DNA of 18,307 nt, taken from the NCBI GenBank assembly GCA_012959595.1, contig DUCW01000142.1, forward strand, positions 1-18,307, written 5' to 3'. Source of the stretch: Gemmatimonadota bacterium (GTDB lineage: Bacteria > Gemmatimonadota > Gemmatimonadetes > Longimicrobiales > Gaopeijiaceae). The notes under the pieces were generated by a model. It ran no database searches and had not been told where the DNA came from. It was given only the letters and a program-made list of their open reading frames with translations. The position numbers were made by a program, and so were the translations under genes. The stretch's first letter is position 1; each line of letters begins with the position of its first letter. Positions 1 to 7,380 of this stretch are shown here, piece by piece.

Positions 1-166
1 GGGAGTGATCGCCGGTTTCGGTGAAGGGCTACAGCTGATGTCCGTGGGCAGTAAATATCGTTTCTTTATACCTGCTGAACTCGGATACGGTGCCACTGGT
101 GCAGGTGGGGACATCGGTCCAAACGCAACTCTGATATTTGAGTTGGAACTGCTGGAGATACTGTAG
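1..166 (+). CDS. FKBP-type peptidyl-prolyl cis-trans isomerase, C-terminal end (partial)
   Basis: The gene enters from outside the window and only its last 54 codons are present (frame from base 2, stop TAG at 164-166). The visible part reads like the second half of an FKBP domain: a segment matching the usual 'V-I-P-G-W-x-E-G-L' here as VIAGFGEGLQLM, then the strand GSKYRFFIPAELGYG, then a loop with GGDIGPNATLIFELELLEIL that closes the domain. These are the signature C-terminal strands that line the proline-binding pocket. The family catalyses cis-trans isomerisation of X-Pro bonds during protein folding. The N-terminus, and so any signal peptide or lipobox, cannot be seen. It converges on the aminotransferase gene with a gap of only about 30 bases and no clear terminator hairpin between them. 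A second prolyl isomerase of the cyclophilin type lies at 12308-12940. Confidence 0.9.
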   Translation, partial: GVIAGFGEGLQLMSVGSKYRFFIPAELGYGATGAGGDIGPNATLIFELELLEIL

Positions 167-198
167 ATAACCGACGAAAACTGAATTCGAAGGAAGGG

Positions 199-1425
199 TC
201 AGGAGCACAAAGCAGCCACTCCTTTAATTAATCTTTCGACTTCGTCGTCATTGGTATAGCAGGCACAGCCAGCCCTTACAAGTCCCTGTTGTCCTAGTCC
301 GAGAGCCGCGGTTACCCCTGAGGCATAAAAGTCTCCATGTGAAAGGAATAAACCAGAATCATTAGCCAGTCGCTCAGCTACGGTGGAGGAATCCATTCCC
401 CTAACAGTGAATCCGATCGTTGGCGTTCGTTCTTCACCGGGTCCAGGGCCATAGAGCTGAACTCCTCTTTGCTCTTGCAACCCGTCCCATAAACATTCCA
501 ACAGTCTATGACTCCTAGCATACAAGGTAGGGAATACTAACTCCAACCTCTCACGACGAGATCCGTCTGACTTTGACAGCCCTGCCAAAAAATCGACTGC
601 TACTGCTGCCCCTACTATCCCTTCATGATTCAATGTTCCAGTCTCAAATGACTCTGGTAAATAATCTTTTGCACAAGGTAACCGAGGAGGCATCAGAGAC
701 TCTCCAACATTTTCTCGAATGTATAAAATACCTACATGAGGACCATAAAATTTGTAACTAGAACAAGCCAGAAAATCACAATCTGTCTTCACCACGTCCA
801 TCAGCATGTGAGAAGCCATGTGCACAGCATCAACGAAAAAATAAGCTCCAAACGATCGACACAGTCGTGCTGCTTCATCTAAGTCATTTACAGTCCCTAA
901 TGCATTGGAAGCTCCTCCTATGGCCAGAAGTCGAGTCCGCTGAGTAAACAACTCTGTTAGAGTATCCCAATCTAATTTCCCATTTTCTGCGAGCATTGGT
1001 ACGATATGGACCGTTACACCACATTCCTCCTCCAGGCTACGCCAGGGAGCTTGATTTGCCTGGTGATCCAGCTGTGTAACTATGATTTCATCTCCGGGAC
1101 CCCACAGTTTCCCCAAGGTCCGACTTAAATGGAAGGTGAGGGTGGTCATGTTATTTCCAAAGACAATCTCTCTTTCAGAACATTTTAGAAAATCTGCGAA
1201 TGTCACTCTTGCTTCCTTCAGGAGCTGATCCGTTTCTATACTGCTAGGATACTTCCACTCTGTATTTGCGTTATGCCGCAACAAGTAATCAGTAAAAGCT
1301 TCGATGACTTCGGTTGGCACTTGCGTTCCCCCTGGTCCATCGAAATACCCCACAGGATAACCAGCATGGGTCCTTTGTAAAGCTGGAAAATGCCCTCGAA
1401 TTTCCTCTGTCGACACTACGCTCAT
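199..1425 (-). CDS. Class V aminotransferase, cysteine desulfurase-like (VC1184-type)
   Basis: This is a 408-residue PLP enzyme of fold type I. The PLP-binding lysine is K225 in the motif SSYKFYGPHVGILY, with D199 and H202 in FVDAVHMASH contacting the cofactor ring, and H121 in TQLDHQAN near the site. The N-terminal YFDGPGGTQVP and the HNANTEW segment are typical of the cysteine desulfurase-like subfamily named after Vibrio VC1184, which is distinct from the dedicated IscS and SufS enzymes. No Fe-S assembly genes are adjacent, so a house-keeping Fe-S role is unlikely. Its substrate is unknown. It is the last gene of a three-gene minus-strand operon, 59 bases after the reductase-RidA fusion, with its own strong ribosome binding site. 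The operon suggests that it acts on an amino acid or amine brought in by the permease. The subfamily call is from remembered motifs; the fold and family are secure. Confidence 0.88.
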   Translation of the reverse strand: MSVVSTEEIRGHFPALQRTHAGYPVGYFDGPGGTQVPTEVIEAFTDYLLRHNANTEWKYPSSIETDQLLKEARVTFADFLKCSEREIVFGNNMTTLTFHLSRTLGKLWGPGDEIIVTQLDHQANQAPWRSLEEECGVTVHIVPMLAENGKLDWDTLTELFTQRTRLLAIGGASNALGTVNDLDEAARLCRSFGAYFFVDAVHMASHMLMDVVKTDCDFLACSSYKFYGPHVGILYIRENVGESLMPPRLPCAKDYLPESFETGTLNHEGIVGAAVAVDFLAGLSKSDGSRRERLELVFPTLYARSHRLLECLWDGLQEQRGVQLYGPGPGEERTPTIGFTVRGMDSSTVAERLANDSGLFLSHGDFYASGVTAALGLGQQGLVRAGCACYTNDDEVERLIKGVAALCS

Positions 1426-1429
1426 ATTC

Positions 1430-1435
1430 TCTCCT
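1430..1435 (-). promoter_or_regulatory. Ribosome binding site of the class V aminotransferase
   Basis: On the minus strand the sequence reads AGGAGAGAATATG. AGGAGA sits four to five bases from the ATG at 1423-1425, which fixes the start of the aminotransferase. It is the strongest Shine-Dalgarno match in this operon. The permease and fusion genes have weak ones. Confidence 0.7.
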
Positions 1436-1484
1436 GTCTATGTCCTGTATTTCTTAGTGGCAGCAGTGAATTTTGTTAGAATGC

Positions 1485-2942
1485 TTAGTTTTCCTCTACG
1501 ACAGCATCAGCTTCGATCTCAACCAAATAATCTTTACCTACTAGTCCAGCTTGAACCAATGTGTTTACCGGTGCTATATCCCCGAAGCGTTTTCCATGAA
1601 CCCTGGCTACCACCTCCCAATCTGAGATGTCTCGAAGATAAATCCTGGTTCTGATAACGTCTTGTAAACATCCGCCTAGGGATATTAGAGCACCTTCGAT
1701 TTTATCTATAATGAAGTGGGCCTGTGATTCAGGATCGCTTCCTCCAATATTACGTGGACCGTGCGTTGCTGTAGTTCCAGAAACCCAAATCTGATCCCCG
1801 ATTCTAATCGCTCTAGAATAACCCCCTATGTCTTCCCAAGATGTACCTGAAGTAACCACAGCTCTTTTGGCAGAGAGTTTCTTCTTAACATAAGGTGTCG
1901 GAGTATCTTCAAAATGGTCGCTTAGATCCCCTGATGCGGTCAGGAATGGAGGGGTTCGATATTCGTCGCCACAATCACCTGGTACCATTCCGAAAACATC
2001 TAAGGTATCAGCTATCGCAGACCTCTCAGTTTCCGACAGGTCAAAGTTGAAAATTTGCGAATTCTCACAAATATGTTCGTTGTCTCCTGTTCTCATTCCA
2101 ATAATAATTCCACCGACCGCTGGATCCTCTAAGATATATCGTCCCGCTACGTTAGCTATCGAGACATCATTACTCTCTGCCACCTCATACAAACGATACA
2201 AAATCTTTTGGAAAAGTTCCCATCCCCCTCCAACTTCAATAAATCGTTTGTATTTCATTTGCGACCACTTTTTTAATTGCCCTTCCTCGGGCTCGGGAAC
2301 TCCCAACCACTGTTCAGAAAGAAATCCGCCTGCCAGGGTTCCATAGGCAAGTAACTTCACCTGATTCGCCTGACAAAACTCAGTCATGTCCTGCTTAGCT
2401 CTCTGATCAATTACTGAATAAGAGATTTGGTTCGAAACAATCTTGATACCGCTCCGCAGCGCCATTTTGAGATGCACAGTGTCAAAATTAGTTACTCCTA
2501 GCTGTCCGATTAAACCCTCTTCCTTTAATTCTTGCAACCAAAATAGACTTTCCAACCAAATTGGATCGGCATAGTTCCAGGCATGAAATTGCAAGAGATC
2601 AATAGAGTCGACGCCCAGTCTCTCTAAAGATCTCTGGATCGCTGATCTAGTATCTTCGCGGGTGATTGGGCCGGGTTTCGGCACCCATTTAGTCAACAAT
2701 TGAGTTCCCAGTCCAGGGAACTCACGGAGAAATTGCCCTAGAATCACTTCGGCGGATCCATAATGATCAGCCATATCAAAGGTAGTGAAACCCGATTCCA
2801 CGTAGCCATTGATTGCTTCGATAGCTTCCTTAGTATCCAGGCTTCCAAGACGCTCCATATCAGCTATCTGCCAAAGACCAGTCAACACTCGTGATATTTC
2901 CAATCCTGGACTTAGGTCGATACGCTCCACAACATTCTTCAT
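1485..2942 (-). CDS. Aldo/keto reductase fused to a RidA/YjgF-like domain
   Basis: This 485-residue protein joins two domains. Residues 1 to about 325 are an aldo/keto reductase barrel of the COG0667 kind, with the catalytic tetrad D56, Y61, K85 and H120 (in FDMADHYGSAE, LLTKW and LLQFHAWNY) and the NAD(P)H-binding segment IIIGMRT near residues 279-285. Residues 366-485 are a Rid domain: IWVSGTTATHG, AHFIIDKIEGAL, DVIRTRIYLRDISDWEVVARVHGKRF and LVEIEADAVV. In Escherichia coli RidA the imine/enamine deaminase residue is Arg105. Here the matching position (APVNT) carries Asn460, while the following Glu475 is kept, so classical RidA activity is doubtful. The gene starts 3 bases after the permease stop, so translation is probably coupled. 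The protein is likely cytoplasmic, as no signal peptide is seen. Presumed role: reduction of a carbonyl or imine intermediate whose binding is helped by the Rid domain. That is inference. Confidence 0.88.
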   Translation of the reverse strand: MKNVVERIDLSPGLEISRVLTGLWQIADMERLGSLDTKEAIEAINGYVESGFTTFDMADHYGSAEVILGQFLREFPGLGTQLLTKWVPKPGPITREDTRSAIQRSLERLGVDSIDLLQFHAWNYADPIWLESLFWLQELKEEGLIGQLGVTNFDTVHLKMALRSGIKIVSNQISYSVIDQRAKQDMTEFCQANQVKLLAYGTLAGGFLSEQWLGVPEPEEGQLKKWSQMKYKRFIEVGGGWELFQKILYRLYEVAESNDVSIANVAGRYILEDPAVGGIIIGMRTGDNEHICENSQIFNFDLSETERSAIADTLDVFGMVPGDCGDEYRTPPFLTASGDLSDHFEDTPTPYVKKKLSAKRAVVTSGTSWEDIGGYSRAIRIGDQIWVSGTTATHGPRNIGGSDPESQAHFIIDKIEGALISLGGCLQDVIRTRIYLRDISDWEVVARVHGKRFGDIAPVNTLVQAGLVGKDYLVEIEADAVVEEN

Positions 2943-2945
2943 GGG

Positions 2946-4436
2946 TTATTCCGAAGGCAAGTTAGAAACAACTTCATTGATACTAATCCCCTTATTCTTA
3001 AGACGACTAACCTCATAAAAATAAATGAGAGTCGCTATTCCCATCACTAAAAGCCATACAAATGTGGAATGGAAATACCACGCAATTAAATCGTTGTTTA
3101 AATCTTTCCAAACATGCACAGCCAGAAATAATGTTAATAACACTATTCCAAATAGTGCAACTGCCTTTCTAGCTGCCCATGAATTCAAGACAGTAACCTC
3201 GTTAGCAATTTCTCGATTTCGTTTTGGCAAAACCAGAACGGCTAAACACATAAAAATAAAATTGACGAGCATGGAGGTAACTAGGATATCTATCCCCAGG
3301 AAGAAATCGCTGGCTAAATAACTCCCTACTATCCCAATGGAAGCCATACAACCGCTGAGCATTGTGGCTACTCGAGGAACACCAGATCCTTTGTCTATCT
3401 TGGCTATTCCCGACGGAATAATCCCATCTTCTGCCCACGAGAACATTAGCCTAGAAACAGATAGTAACATCGCTGGAAGATCGTTTAATAAAGCGACAGC
3501 CGCTCCCAGAATGATCGCAACCGTCAAGCCATCAGGAAGTAAATAGCCTAAAAGTCCGGGAGCTGTAAGATCCTGGGATTGAGCTTTCTCAGCGATATAA
3601 CTCCAAGGCACTGCATGATAGATGGCTGCCGTGAATAGCATATCAAAAATGCCGACTATAGCCACAGCCATACCGATAGCTAATGGTAAATTCCGAGCTG
3701 GATTTCGAGCTTCTCCGCCAGCCTGAGCAATGGAATCAAAACCTATAAAACTCGTAAAAAGTATGGCTGACGCTGCTAAATAATCTGAGATCCCCAGTCT
3801 AGAGATTTCAGGATCGGGAATTACATACCCTGATTCTTGAAAGACGGCTGAGATAAAATCCTGGTGATCGAAAAGAAATCCTGAGACTATCACTACACTA
3901 CCCAAGGCAAACATTATCAGCATAAGTGGAACTAATGTTTTCTCATAAATCCGAACTCCTTTCAAGTTCAGAGCAACGAAACTCCACAATATCAATAGTG
4001 AGAGGAAAAGCCTCACTGGTCCTGCATCAAGGGTACTGGCCAATTCTAGCCATCCCAGGACCAAACATATGTCCCGAAAAAAAGGAACTATTAGATACGA
4101 TATCACCCCTATTGCAATGGACAGGCCAAACCATTGGGAAAAACTCGCCACAAAACCTAGGTAGGGACTTAGGGCACGACTGGCGTATACATAACTCCCT
4201 CCTGCTCTAGGCATCGCTGAACTGAGGATCGCATAGGAAAGGGCTGCTAAGCTGGCAGGAATGATCGAAAACAGGTAAGCCTCTACCACCGACGACCCAA
4301 TCCCTGGCACACTTCGCTGTATCATTATAGGCACCACGTTGATAGAGGCTCCCATCATAGAACAGACCCCTGTTGCCACTAGGCCTGTCAACCCTATCTC
4401 ACGAAGCAATCTTGTCTTTCTGTCCGACTCATCCAT
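2946..4436 (-). CDS. APC-superfamily amino-acid permease
   Basis: This is a 496-residue integral membrane protein with about twelve hydrophobic helices. The first helix has the glycine-rich unwound motif GLTGLVATGVCSMMGASIN that binds the substrate amino group in this superfamily. After helix 2 comes AMPRAGGSYVYASRALSPYLGF, a hallmark of the APC family, and near residues 233-250 lies FIGFDSIAQAGGEARNPARN, also diagnostic. The family couples uptake or exchange of amino acids or amines to protons or to a second substrate. The sequence gives no reliable clue to the substrate. It is the first gene of the minus-strand operon, followed after 3 bases by the reductase-RidA fusion and then by the class V aminotransferase, which suggests uptake of the compound those enzymes metabolise. 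The ATG at 4434-4436 begins a charged N-terminus (MDESDRKTRLLREIGL) that leads directly into helix 1. A clear Shine-Dalgarno sequence is lacking. Confidence 0.92.
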   Translation of the reverse strand: MDESDRKTRLLREIGLTGLVATGVCSMMGASINVVPIMIQRSVPGIGSSVVEAYLFSIIPASLAALSYAILSSAMPRAGGSYVYASRALSPYLGFVASFSQWFGLSIAIGVISYLIVPFFRDICLVLGWLELASTLDAGPVRLFLSLLILWSFVALNLKGVRIYEKTLVPLMLIMFALGSVVIVSGFLFDHQDFISAVFQESGYVIPDPEISRLGISDYLAASAILFTSFIGFDSIAQAGGEARNPARNLPLAIGMAVAIVGIFDMLFTAAIYHAVPWSYIAEKAQSQDLTAPGLLGYLLPDGLTVAIILGAAVALLNDLPAMLLSVSRLMFSWAEDGIIPSGIAKIDKGSGVPRVATMLSGCMASIGIVGSYLASDFFLGIDILVTSMLVNFIFMCLAVLVLPKRNREIANEVTVLNSWAARKAVALFGIVLLTLFLAVHVWKDLNNDLIAWYFHSTFVWLLVMGIATLIYFYEVSRLKNKGISINEVVSNLPSE

Positions 4437-4706
4437 CTGAGTAACCTAAAATCCCTACTTTATAATCAATTATCGCTTTCTGACCGAAGAATGGTTTTAA
4501 AAATATGAACGCCTAAATGCAGTAAATCCCGCATATAATATCACCAATTGATAAGGTAACTCCTCCCTGCTTCACAAGAGCCACAACGCTACCCCTTGTG
4601 GATCTTCTCTCACACCCCGATTTTTTCTGTCCGTCGAAAAGATGAACCAAGTCAGAACCGCTATGACAAAAATCTTATAGAAAACGTACACAAAGAGGAA
4701 ACCAGC
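4437..4706. promoter_or_regulatory. Divergent intergenic control region between the permease operon and the peptidase gene
   Basis: About 270 bases separate the two divergent start codons. The region is AT-rich. On the plus strand a perfect TATAAT lies at 4534-4539 and is the best candidate -10 box for the peptidase cluster, with no good -35 box at the normal distance; it implies a leader of about 160 bases. On the minus strand a TATAAA-like element at about 4461-4466 could serve the permease operon with a short leader. No long inverted repeat or recognisable riboswitch was found. Promoter calls are from consensus matching only. Confidence 0.35.
4694..4699 (+). promoter_or_regulatory. Ribosome binding site that fixes the start of the S9 peptidase
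   Basis: AGAGGA lies seven bases before the ATG at 4707-4709. The open frame itself reaches back to an ATG at 4596, but the 37 extra residues are polar and would bury the signal peptide inside the protein. The ribosome binding site and the signal peptide agree on the start at 4707. Confidence 0.6.
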
Positions 4707-7319
4707 ATGAGCCAATGTCGCCGAGATATCTCAATTTCTAGAGGAATGCTCCCTAAGGCCCTAATAGCCTTGGTCTACTTCTTTATCTCGTTCGCCCCAT
4801 CTGTAGCCCAAGCACAGAACCGCGAACAAGCATGGGATGCACAACAGATCCTAGACGACAAATCCTTTGTCCATCCTCCTAATGACATATCTGACGCCGT
4901 TTTAGCTCCCCGCTATCTCAATGTGACTTTGTCGGACGTCAGTGCAAACAAACTCTGGTTTCTTCACGAAATCAGTGACGGGCCAGTAACTATGGATCGC
5001 TTCTCAAGGGACTTCGACGAATTGGGTGGACAGTTCTTTGATTACTCCGCAAATCGGCACCGTAATCTGACTATCCGTTCCAACGTCGGCATTGACATCA
5101 TCTCTGCCTCAGATGGATCCAAAATCTCAGTGCACATACCCAATGGCTCTCGAATTTCTAATGCTACTTTTTCACCCGATGGAAACAAATTTGCTTTTTT
5201 TGTTCACGACTCTAATGAAACCCATATCTATATAGGAAACCCTGAAACTGGGGATACCAGAAAACTTACAAATCTCCCTGTCCTAGCCAACTTCGTCACC
5301 AGCTTCGAATGGACTGGAGATGGAGAAGAAATTGCAACCGTAGTCATTCCAGATGACCGATCAGGAAAACCGCTACCGAGTATGGTTCCAACTGGGCCAC
5401 AAGTGAAGCAAACTCAGGATGGTGAGAACATGCTTCGGACTTATGCAAGCCTTATGGCGACTCCCCACGACGAGGAATTGCTAGGATGGCATGCTACAGG
5501 CCAACTAGTCACGATAAATGTTGAAAACGGTGACACAGAGAAAGTCGGCAACCCAGCGATGATCTACAGTTTCGATTTCGCTCCCAATGGACAGCACTCC
5601 AGAGTAGAGCTTTTGCAGAAACCGTTCAGCTATATAGTGCCTGTGAACAATTTCGGCCGTGTCGAGCAACTTTGGAGCCGATCTGGCAATATGCTGGCTG
5701 ATCTAGAAGCAACAGAGATGAATACTGGATTAGGCGACCGAAGACCGTCCGCTCCTGGAGTAGCAGGCAGTGGAGGTGCCTTACAAAAACGACAAATCAG
5801 ATGGACAGAAGACACTAGCGGCCTAACTTATCTTCAACGTGAAGAGCAGGACGATAACGATGAAAACAGCAATGACCGGGTACTACTGTGGGCACCTCCT
5901 TTCGAAGATTCAGATCTATCGGTCCTGTATCAAAGTGCCTCTGATATATCCAGTCACAGCTTTTCCCACGACTATGAAATGCTCTTTGTTACTGAAAGTG
6001 CTGAGGGCGAAGATGGCCAGAATCAAATAACTCAATACGCAATTGACTTGAGTGACGCTGGCAAAAAATATATCCTGGCACAGTACGAGTCGGACGACTT
6101 CTACTCTAATCCGGGGTCTCTACTGATGGCTGGTGGCAAAGTCCCTGTTGTCAACCGTCGTGGTTCCTCAGATGCAGGCAATGGTGTGGTTCAAACTTCA
6201 GTCGACGGACAAAGTGTCTTCTTCTACGGTCACGACTACAATGCTGATCCAATGCAAGAGGGGCCTAAAAATTTCCTCGATAAAGTAGAGATCCTGACAG
6301 GGGAAAAAGAAAGGGTCTATGAGAGTAGTAGCCAGGACCAGTACGAACGAATTGTTTCAGTCCTCAATGTAGACAATGAACAATTCGTAGTTTCGAGAGA
6401 AGCTCCAACCGAAATTCCTCAGTCACATCTCTTAGCGAACGGTAGACGTACGCAACTAACCGAAAATATCGACTACACTCCAGATTTGACCAACGCCCCT
6501 AGGCACAGATTCGTTGTAGAGCGTCCGGACGGATTCAACTTCATGGTCAACGTCCTATTACCCTCAGATTACAACCCAGGAACCCGCCTGCCTGCCATGT
6601 TCTGGTTTTATCCCAGGGAATACGAAGATCAAGAGAGCTATGACGAAGCGGGAAGAACTTACAATAAGAACGCCTTCCCCAATTTTGGTACCAGATCGAT
6701 TCAGTACATGACAAGAATGGGTTATGCCGTCGTCGAACCGGATACACCTATCGTCGGTAAACCTGGCCAAATGAATAACAACTATGAACACGATCTGCGT
6801 AATAATTTAGCCGCCGTAATAGACGAGCTGGATGACCGTGAAATCATCGATCGAAAGCGGTTGGGTCTAGGCGGGCACTCTTACGGTGCCTTCGGCACTG
6901 TCAACGCCATGGTGCACACACCATTCTTCAAGGCAGGTATCGCTGGGGATGGTAATTATAATAGAACTTTTACACCTCTATCCTTCCAGAGTGAAAGACG
7001 GATTTTCTGGGACGCCAAAGAAGTCTATTTAGGGATGTCTCCGTTTGTCTACGCTAACAACCTCACTGGTGCACTACTCATGTACCATGGGCTGCATGAC
7101 CAAAATGTAGGTACCGCACCCGACCATTCACCAAGACTTTTCCATGCTTTAAATGGATTGGGCAAGAAAGCTGCCATGTATCTCTATCCTTTCGAAGACC
7201 ACGGACCAGCAACTAAGGAAACACTTCTCGACTTATGGGGTCGCTGGACCGCCTGGCTGGATGTACACCTCAAAGGACCAGAGAATGAACAGAGGAGGAT
7301 TACCAGTGAAGATTTCTAA
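4707..7319 (+). CDS. Secreted S9 family peptidase, glutamyl-endopeptidase-like (S9D)
   Basis: From the start at 4707 the protein has 870 residues. An export signal runs to about residue 36: the hydrophobic stretch LPKALIALVYFFISFAPSVAQA, ending in an Ala-x-Ala-type site. A long N-terminal part with TolB-like propeller strands (for example ATFSPDGNKFAFF and FEWTGDGEEIATV) follows, then an alpha/beta hydrolase domain from about residue 610. The catalytic triad is S725 in GGHSYGAF, D798 in HGLHDQNVG and H832 in FEDHGP. The segments YNRTFTPLSFQ, EVYLGMSPF and SPRLFHALNGLG resemble the plant chloroplast glutamyl endopeptidase subfamily rather than classical prolyl oligopeptidase. It probably cleaves peptides in the periplasm or outside the cell; preference for Glu is inferred from the subfamily only. 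It leads a plus-strand run of exported proteins. Confidence 0.92.
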   Translation: MSQCRRDISISRGMLPKALIALVYFFISFAPSVAQAQNREQAWDAQQILDDKSFVHPPNDISDAVLAPRYLNVTLSDVSANKLWFLHEISDGPVTMDRFSRDFDELGGQFFDYSANRHRNLTIRSNVGIDIISASDGSKISVHIPNGSRISNATFSPDGNKFAFFVHDSNETHIYIGNPETGDTRKLTNLPVLANFVTSFEWTGDGEEIATVVIPDDRSGKPLPSMVPTGPQVKQTQDGENMLRTYASLMATPHDEELLGWHATGQLVTINVENGDTEKVGNPAMIYSFDFAPNGQHSRVELLQKPFSYIVPVNNFGRVEQLWSRSGNMLADLEATEMNTGLGDRRPSAPGVAGSGGALQKRQIRWTEDTSGLTYLQREEQDDNDENSNDRVLLWAPPFEDSDLSVLYQSASDISSHSFSHDYEMLFVTESAEGEDGQNQITQYAIDLSDAGKKYILAQYESDDFYSNPGSLLMAGGKVPVVNRRGSSDAGNGVVQTSVDGQSVFFYGHDYNADPMQEGPKNFLDKVEILTGEKERVYESSSQDQYERIVSVLNVDNEQFVVSREAPTEIPQSHLLANGRRTQLTENIDYTPDLTNAPRHRFVVERPDGFNFMVNVLLPSDYNPGTRLPAMFWFYPREYEDQESYDEAGRTYNKNAFPNFGTRSIQYMTRMGYAVVEPDTPIVGKPGQMNNNYEHDLRNNLAAVIDELDDREIIDRKRLGLGGHSYGAFGTVNAMVHTPFFKAGIAGDGNYNRTFTPLSFQSERRIFWDAKEVYLGMSPFVYANNLTGALLMYHGLHDQNVGTAPDHSPRLFHALNGLGKKAAMYLYPFEDHGPATKETLLDLWGRWTAWLDVHLKGPENEQRRITSEDF

Positions 7320-7320
7320 A

Positions 7321-7335
7321 CAGAGGATACCTCTG
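7321..7335 (+). other. Small hairpin just after the peptidase stop codon
   Basis: CAGAGG, a 3-base loop ATA, then CCTCTG make a perfect 6-bp stem one base after the peptidase stop. It is followed by ATTTTACTATCATTTTTT, an interrupted T-rich stretch, so it may be a weak terminator or an mRNA-stability element between the peptidase and the propeller gene. The short stem and delayed T run make strong termination doubtful. Confidence 0.3.
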
Positions 7336-7380
7336 ATTTTACTATCATTTTTTAATAACTACATCTAAAGGATCAAAACT

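Noticed and set aside
199..1425. Aminotransferase as a dedicated Fe-S cluster cysteine desulfurase (IscS/SufS)
   Set aside because: No Fe-S assembly genes are adjacent, and its N-terminal motifs fit the cysteine desulfurase-like subfamily rather than IscS or SufS.
4596..4706. Longer N-terminus for the S9 peptidase, starting at the ATG at 4596
   Set aside because: The 37 extra residues are polar and would place the signal peptide internally, while AGAGGA and a proper signal peptide support the ATG at 4707.
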